From positions 1-11,994 of the forward strand of contig JBEKUX010000073.1 in the NCBI GenBank assembly GCA_049514575.1: 11,994 bases of DNA. Direction: 5' to 3'. This DNA comes from BOG-1184 sp049514575 (GTDB lineage: Bacteria; Fibrobacterota; Chitinivibrionia; Chitinivibrionales; Chitinispirillaceae). Of this stretch, positions 7,736-11,994 are shown one piece after another. The position numbers and the translations under genes are program-made. Numbering within the stretch: the first letter of the stretch is position 1; every line of letters begins with the position of its first letter. Below the pieces are notes generated by a model. The model worked only from the letters and a program-made list of their open reading frames with translations. It was not told the origin of the DNA and did no database searches.

Positions 7736-9001
7736 ATGCCCGCAAAAAATCTTGACCAAATCATTCTGAATATTGCTAAAAACGCCCGCAGGGCCGCGCT
7801 TGCGCTCCAGACGGTGCGGCCTGCGGCAATCGATACTGCGCTCGAAACAATGGCGAAGCTCCTTGAAACGGAAAAAACGTCGCTCACACGGGCGAACGCG
7901 CGCGATCTTACAGCCGCGCGCAAATACGGTATGACACCCGCCATGCTTGACCGCCTGACTCTCTCGGATAAAACGCTGGCCTCTATGATCCGCGGCCTGC
8001 GCGAGGTAGCGAAACTTACAAGTCCGGTAAGCCGCGAATACGACCGCAGGAAACGGCCGAACGGGCTTATTATTTACAAGATGCGCGTACCCATCGGCGT
8101 TGTCGGCATCATCTATGAAGCGCGCCCCAACGTCACTGTCGACGCGGCGGCCATCTGTCTCAAATCGCACAATGCCGTGATCCTGCGCGGCGGATCCGAA
8201 GCATTCCACTCGAACATGGCACTCGTAAGGCTTTTCTCAGTTGCGCTCAGGCGGGCAGGCCTACCGAAAGAGGCGGTCCAGTTCGTACCCACGACCGACC
8301 GCAAAGCGGTCGAGCGACTGCTTAAGCTCGACGATTACGTCGACCTCATCATCCCGCGCGGCGGCGAGGGTCTTATACGTATGGTGGTGGAAAAATCAAC
8401 GATTCCGGTGATTAAGCACTACAAGGGCGTGTGCCACGTATACGTCGCCGCCAGTGCCAACATGAAAAAAGCGATTCCTATCGTGGTGAACGCCAAGGTG
8501 CAGCGGCCTGCAGTCTGCAACGCCATGGAGACCCTGTTGCTCGATAAGGCGCTTTCTCTTGTCAAAAAAAGGGAAATTGTCAATGCGCTGCTCGAAAAAG
8601 GCGTGACGCTCTTCGGCGACGCGGAATCGCGCCGTCTCTCCCCTGCCATACAAAAAGCGACTGTCGACGACTGGAAGGCCGAATACCTCGACCTCCGTCT
8701 CGCGCTGCGCATCGTCAGCGGCGTGCAGCAGGCGATCGACCATATCAATTCCTACGGCTCGCACCACACCGACGCGATCGTAACCGAATCGGTCCGTGAG
8801 GCCGGACTTTTCCTTAAAGAGGTGGACTCAGCATCGGTTATGGTTAATACCAGTACCCGTTTTTCCGACGGCGGAGAATACGGAATGGGATGCGAAATCG
8901 GGATTTCCACCGATAAACTGCATGCGCGAGGACCAATGGGCGTCGAGGACCTCACTACCTACAAATGGATTGTCCGTGGCAATGGGCAGGTGAGAAAATA
9001 G
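7736..9001 (+). CDS. proA: Glutamate-5-semialdehyde dehydrogenase / gamma-glutamyl phosphate reductase (ProA)
   Basis: Reduces L-glutamyl-5-phosphate with NADPH to glutamate-5-semialdehyde, the second step of proline synthesis; cytosolic, and expected to work with the ProB encoded just upstream. The 421 residues equal the normal ProA length of about 415-420. It shows the aldehyde-dehydrogenase fold signatures of ProA: VPIGVVGIIYEARPNVTVDA (118-137), LRGGSEAFHSN (150-160), IPRGGEGLIR (206-215), QRPAVCNAMETLL with the catalytic thiol C261, GSHHTDAIVTE (341-351), and the C-terminal signature from NTSTRFSDGGEYGMG through LHARGPMGVEDLTTYKWIVRG. A good AAGGA site stands about 8 nt before the ATG. 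By eye the gene is richer in GC at third positions than proB or thiF. No proC is present in the window. Confidence 0.97.
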   Translation: MPAKNLDQIILNIAKNARRAALALQTVRPAAIDTALETMAKLLETEKTSLTRANARDLTAARKYGMTPAMLDRLTLSDKTLASMIRGLREVAKLTSPVSREYDRRKRPNGLIIYKMRVPIGVVGIIYEARPNVTVDAAAICLKSHNAVILRGGSEAFHSNMALVRLFSVALRRAGLPKEAVQFVPTTDRKAVERLLKLDDYVDLIIPRGGEGLIRMVVEKSTIPVIKHYKGVCHVYVAASANMKKAIPIVVNAKVQRPAVCNAMETLLLDKALSLVKKREIVNALLEKGVTLFGDAESRRLSPAIQKATVDDWKAEYLDLRLALRIVSGVQQAIDHINSYGSHHTDAIVTESVREAGLFLKEVDSASVMVNTSTRFSDGGEYGMGCEIGISTDKLHARGPMGVEDLTTYKWIVRGNGQVRK

Positions 9002-9046
9002 TACCCTTTAAAAACTTGTTTCGCCAGCTGATACCTTACGATTGTA

Positions 9047-9679
9047 ATGAAAAGTAAAGAACTATTCAGAAAAAATGTTCCAGGTACGACGAAAATTCTG
9101 CGGAAAGCCTGCATCGGCATCGCCGGATGCGGGGGGCTTGGCTCCAACGCCGCGGTGGCGCTCGTCCGCGCAGGTATTGGCAAACTAATCCTGGCTGATT
9201 TTGACGTTGTCGAAGAATCAAACCTTAACCGGCAATATTTTTTTCAATCCGATATCGGCGAAAAGAAAACCGAAGCATTAGCGCACCATCTTAAAGCTAT
9301 AAATCCTCATATACAGCTTATTCTTATTAATAAAAAAATCACTCCCGCCGATGTACCTAAGATTTTCAAAGATGCTGACATCTTAATCGAGGCATTTGAC
9401 CGCGCCGAATCGAAATCATGGCTTCTCGAAGCATGGTCTATGGCTTTCCCAGGCCGGCACATTGTCTGTGCAAGCGGTCTTTCAGGCATCGGGAGGACCG
9501 AAGCGCTGAAAGTGAGGCACTCCGGCGCCCTTCATATCGTCGGCGACGGTGAATCTCAAACGAGTATGGGATTATGTTCGGCGCGGGTGGCGATTGCGGC
9601 AAATATGGAAGCGAATATCGCTATTGAACTGCTCGTAAAAAATAGAAAAGCAGATGATCGGATCAGCGAAGCTGGTTAA
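9047..9679 (+). CDS. thiF: ThiF family protein, sulfur-carrier ThiS adenylyltransferase (short type-2 form)
   Basis: E1-like enzyme expected to adenylate the C-terminus of the sulfur carrier ThiS for thiazole synthesis in the thiamine pathway, in the cytosol. The 210 residues cover one Rossmann-type adenylation domain: GCGGLGSN (27-34), acidic strand end LADFDVVEESNLNRQYF (arginine finger R62, D51/D53), K73 in GEKKTEAL, and IEAFDRAESK with metal-binding D118. The segment GDGESQTSMGLCSARVAIAA near the C-terminus is typical of the short ThiF form. The CxxC zinc pairs of ThiF/MoeB proteins of about 250 residues are absent. No other thi gene and no TPP riboswitch is visible. It begins 45 bp after proA on the same strand, with no clear ribosome site before its ATG, so it may be translated with the proBA mRNA. 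Its last 17 bp overlap the end of the convergent dsbD-like gene. A sibling E1-like role, such as MoeB/HesA-like, cannot be excluded. Confidence 0.85.
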   Translation: MKSKELFRKNVPGTTKILRKACIGIAGCGGLGSNAAVALVRAGIGKLILADFDVVEESNLNRQYFFQSDIGEKKTEALAHHLKAINPHIQLILINKKITPADVPKIFKDADILIEAFDRAESKSWLLEAWSMAFPGRHIVCASGLSGIGRTEALKVRHSGALHIVGDGESQTSMGLCSARVAIAANMEANIAIELLVKNRKADDRISEAG

Positions 9680-11564
9680 GAACCTTCATAAGTTTTCTTT
9701 TTGTCAAAATATCACGTATAACAATCGGATGGTACGGCCGGTCACCAGGAAACACCGCCAGAAATGGAATGCTCTGGGAACCAAGGCTGTGCAGCAGGGA
9801 ATCCTGAACCTGATCCGGCAATGTCATGTCGGCCTTAAGCGCAAGCACGTTCTTTTTTCTTATCAGGTCGGTCACCTCGCGTTTGGTAAGCACCATGATA
9901 TAGTTGTACTGGCAGTTCATGCACCAGTTGGCGGTAAAATCAACGATCGCATTCCGGCCGGCGGCATTGGCTGCAAGCAATGAATCTGCGGAAAATTTCC
10001 GCCATACCGCGTTATCCCCTTCATCTTTCGATACCGTACTTACGGGGAATAAGGGATGATAAATAATAATAAATGATATACAGTAACCGCTGCCGATGAT
10101 GACAAACGCCAACAGGAAAGCCCTTGTTTTCCGGACAAACGATGAACCCAACGGCGCAAAACGGTTGTAAACCACGACCGAAAATGCAACAACAGTGCAA
10201 AAAAGAAGTGTAGGCACTATCATATAGGTCCGAAGTCCGAGCATAAGATATGCGGCAAAACCAAGGAGTATAAATCCCATTGATTTTTTCAAATTCTGCA
10301 TCCACCTGCCCGGCTTCGGGATAAGCCTCGCAAACCGACCGCTTGCCGAAAGAAAGACGTATGGGAAAGCCATCCCTGCACCGATCGAACCGTAAACGAT
10401 GAAAATCACGATCGGCGGCTGCAGCACCGACCAGGCAAGCACTGCCCCGAGAAACGGTCCGCTGCAGGGCGTGGCAAGAACAGTCGTGAAAATCCCCTTG
10501 AAAAATTCACCCCACATTCCCGGATGGTTTTTCTTTTCAAAGCTCGTTACCGATGCCGGAACCGCTATTATATAAACATCAAACATTCCAAGTGCAAAAA
10601 CGACGACGAGGGCGATAATCGCAACAAGCGCCCTTGGGTCCTGAAATTGTTTTCCCCACGAATAGTCAGCAAACGATGCAAGAACTGCAAGGAGCATGAA
10701 TACCGAGATAACACCGGCAGAAAATGCAAGACTGTGGATTACGGCTTTCTTTCGGCCGCGGCTTTGTACATGAGCAAAGGAGAGTATTTTAATGCCAATG
10801 ACCGGAAGCACGCACGGCATCGCGTTGAGGATCATACCGGCAAGGAAACCAACCACTATCGCCAACCAGAGGTTTAGTACTGTTCTATTCTCAACCGGCG
10901 AATATTTCCATTCGGGCATTTTATCTGCATGCGTCAACTCTGTTCCGAAGGCTTGCGGCAACGCCACGGCACTCTGCTGGAATTTCGTTTGCCCGTGATC
11001 AGATTGTAACGCTATTGTCTCGGTACAACGGTTAAAAATCGATGTGATTTTTTTGTCCGATGCAAAATGCCTCTGTGGCCTGACGTTCTTGACTATATGC
11101 ATATCAAATGGCATTTCGTAGTGCACGGGATAACAGGCAGCGCTGCAGATAAGCCCGTCAAATATGGCTTTCCCCTCTACTAATCCTGCCGACCCTGCGA
11201 GACCCCGTAAAAAGAAAAATGCTTCCTTTGTGTATGCCCATACCCAATCGCCGTATATCGGCCTGAACATCACGGCATTTGTTTTAACGATATCAAGCCA
11301 CCGGACATTTTTTGCGTCTTTAACGCCGATCATGAGCGGTTTTCCCATCCCGGGCCCCAGTGGATTTCCATAAAGGTGAAAGTCGGAAGGTAATTGTACC
11401 CGCAGTGCAACGATAACGGTATCACCCGGGGAATAGGCTTCTTTTGAAGGAACCGCGGTAATGTCGAGCGCGGGCGATATTGTGGGACTTTGACCTGTAG
11501 CAATTGTAAATAGCAGGGCAATACATGCTGCGGCAAGAAATAAATATTTCAATGCGTTATTCAT
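9663..11564 (-). CDS. dsbD: DsbD/ScsB-like transmembrane thiol:disulfide interchange protein
   Basis: Predicted inner-membrane reductase that carries electrons from cytosolic thioredoxin to periplasmic thiol proteins. The 633 residues have the three-part DsbD plan. Signal peptide is 1-24 (MNNALKYLFLAAACIALLF, cleavage probably after ATG). A periplasmic beta domain (about 30-225) has C140 and C144 in ICSAACYPVHYEMPF, the ScsB-like pair. A membrane domain (about 232-503) has some eight hydrophobic helices and C251 (AMPCVLPVIGIKIL) and C367 (TPCSGPFLGAVLAWS), the redox pair of the transmembrane domain. A thioredoxin domain (about 520-633) has WCMNC (C548, C551) and cis-Pro P600 (SQSIPFL). All six redox cysteines are present, so it should be active. 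MPCVLP/TPCSGP and CSAACYP fit ScsB-type more than classic E. coli DsbD; the gene symbol is therefore approximate. A GGGG run about 8 nt before the ATG is a weak ribosome site. It is convergent with thiF, with a 17-bp overlap. Confidence 0.93.
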   Translation of the reverse strand: MNNALKYLFLAAACIALLFTIATGQSPTISPALDITAVPSKEAYSPGDTVIVALRVQLPSDFHLYGNPLGPGMGKPLMIGVKDAKNVRWLDIVKTNAVMFRPIYGDWVWAYTKEAFFFLRGLAGSAGLVEGKAIFDGLICSAACYPVHYEMPFDMHIVKNVRPQRHFASDKKITSIFNRCTETIALQSDHGQTKFQQSAVALPQAFGTELTHADKMPEWKYSPVENRTVLNLWLAIVVGFLAGMILNAMPCVLPVIGIKILSFAHVQSRGRKKAVIHSLAFSAGVISVFMLLAVLASFADYSWGKQFQDPRALVAIIALVVVFALGMFDVYIIAVPASVTSFEKKNHPGMWGEFFKGIFTTVLATPCSGPFLGAVLAWSVLQPPIVIFIVYGSIGAGMAFPYVFLSASGRFARLIPKPGRWMQNLKKSMGFILLGFAAYLMLGLRTYMIVPTLLFCTVVAFSVVVYNRFAPLGSSFVRKTRAFLLAFVIIGSGYCISFIIIYHPLFPVSTVSKDEGDNAVWRKFSADSLLAANAAGRNAIVDFTANWCMNCQYNYIMVLTKREVTDLIRKKNVLALKADMTLPDQVQDSLLHSLGSQSIPFLAVFPGDRPYHPIVIRDILTKRKLMKVLNQLR

Positions 11565-11585
11565 CCTAAACCCCGCTTATTTCCA

Positions 11586-11614
11586 TGTTTGCCGAAACAA
11601 TAGCCCGGCAAACA
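11586..11614 (-). promoter_or_regulatory. 9-bp perfect hairpin in the leader of the dsbD-like gene
   Basis: TGTTTGCCG (11586-11594) and CGGCAAACA (11606-11614) are perfect inverted repeats separated by 11 nt. In the minus-strand sense the stem ends 21 bases before the ATG at 11564. There is no T-run, so it is not an intrinsic terminator. It may be an operator or a 5' mRNA hairpin. The pairing is seen directly; the role is inferred. Confidence 0.45.
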
Positions 11615-11623
11615 CGTTTCTCG

Positions 11624-11632
11624 ATAATACCA
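11624..11632 (-). promoter_or_regulatory. Extended -10-like element (TGGTATTAT) upstream of the dsbD-like gene
   Basis: On the minus strand TGG directly precedes TATTAT, five of six matches to TATAAT with the TGn extension. The -35 region about 17 bp upstream is poor. A transcript from here would begin about 7 bases later, at or next to the hairpin at 11586-11614. This is a candidate only. Confidence 0.35.
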
Positions 11633-11825
11633 GAGCACACTTAAACTAGGAAAGCTTATACTATCGAAAATTAGAATCTGCTTAGCCTCATGGCGAGGGA
11701 TTTGATAATGCAATTAAAGATGTTGCACGATCGAGATTAATATTGTATTTCTTACATAGGAAATGACTCGACAAGGTAACCGATAACACCGATGAACTTC
11801 ACGTTAAGGAAAAGATGGGCTTTCT

Positions 11826-11994
11826 GTGTCATTGTTTAAACATACCAATTTATTGACCGTATTTATTTTACTATTTGTAATGGCTGCAACCAGTAGCGCA
11901 AAGGTGAAGTCTTCGCTTTTGCATTCGATGCGATTTTCTGCGAACGCCACCTCATTAATAAATGTTCAAGCATTGGAAGCGCGCTTAACACCAT
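11826..11994 (+). CDS. Possible start of a secreted protein (signal peptide), cut by right window edge
   Basis: From a GTG at 11826 a plus-strand frame of 56 codons stays open to the edge; the preceding in-frame stop is at 11805-11807. The N-terminus reads like a signal peptide: short basic n-region (SLFKHTN), hydrophobic core LLTVFILLFVMAA, and a c-region ending TSSA before K26. The rest (KVKSSLLHSMRFSANATSLI) is not recognised. The weak point is the start. AAGGA at 11806-11810 is 15 nt before the GTG, too far, and better spaced for an out-of-frame ATG at 11815 that closes after 13 codons. The start codon could lie at the in-frame ATG 11880, but that would lose the signal peptide. Chance hydrophobicity in A/T-rich DNA is the alternative. 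Confidence 0.4.
   Translation, partial: MSLFKHTNLLTVFILLFVMAATSSAKVKSSLLHSMRFSANATSLINVQALEARLTP

Larger units (their letters stand above)
11565..11825. other. Intergenic region at the right end, no gene seen
   Basis: Apart from the hairpin and the -10-like element upstream of the dsbD-like gene, these 261 bp show only short frames broken by stops on both strands. The base composition is A/T-rich. No tRNA, repeat array or insertion-sequence end is visible. It would serve as the shared upstream region of the dsbD-like gene and the possible secreted-protein gene beginning at 11826. Confidence 0.5.

Noticed and set aside
7730..8209. 159-codon minus-strand frame opposite the start of proA
   Set aside because: Shadow of the GC-rich proA coding sequence; the product is Arg-rich and unrecognisable, and proA is certain.
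8396..8767. 123-codon minus-strand frame inside proA
   Set aside because: Antisense shadow of the proA catalytic region, without its own ribosome site or motif.
11863..11994. 43-codon minus-strand frame starting at the last base of the window
   Set aside because: Short, no visible ribosome site (upstream is outside the window), no recognisable sequence; it lies opposite the signal-peptide-like frame.
1..11994. CRISPR arrays, tRNA/rRNA genes, insertion-sequence ends, phage or toxin-antitoxin genes
   Set aside because: Looked for by eye on both strands; no spaced direct repeats, cloverleaf, transposase motif or small paired genes were found.

Overview
The window is an ordinary-looking bacterial chromosomal segment of roughly 50% GC by eye, with short gaps between genes. 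It shows no insertion sequence, CRISPR array, tRNA, rRNA or phage gene. The gene set is a giant BadF/HgdC-type dehydratase activase fused to DUF2229/HgdB-like domains, proBA, a stand-alone type-2 ThiF, and a DsbD/ScsB-type reductase. It suggests an anaerobic or facultative Gram-negative bacterium with a periplasm. The FCB/Fibrobacterota-like or deltaproteobacterial range is plausible, but no marker here fixes the taxon.

Layout. Bases 1-4398 (minus) are one uninterrupted reading frame of 1466 codons. It starts at 4398 and runs off the left edge without a stop. It encodes two tandem ASKHA ATPase/activase domains, a cysteine cluster and a long 2-hydroxyacyl-CoA-dehydratase-like region. Divergent from it, bases 4584-6317 (plus) encode a 577-residue protein of unknown function with a transglutaminase-like Cys/His arrangement. 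Next, on the plus strand, are proB (6453-7574) and proA (7736-9001), the first two steps of proline synthesis. A 161-bp gap between them holds a G/C-run inverted repeat. thiF (9047-9679, plus) follows and converges with, and overlaps by 17 bp, a 633-residue DsbD/ScsB-like transmembrane thiol-disulfide reductase (11564-9663, minus). That gene is preceded by an extended -10-like element and a 9-bp hairpin. The last 430 bp hold no certain gene. From 11826 a plus-strand frame with a convincing signal peptide runs off the right edge.

Functional links. proB and proA work together: glutamate to glutamyl-5-phosphate to glutamate-5-semialdehyde. The other genes look like independent housekeeping or redox functions. 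I see no clear multi-gene novel system. The best candidates for new biology are the uncharacterised transglutaminase-like protein, the atypical N-terminal ATPase half of the giant activase, and the structured leader of the DsbD-like gene.
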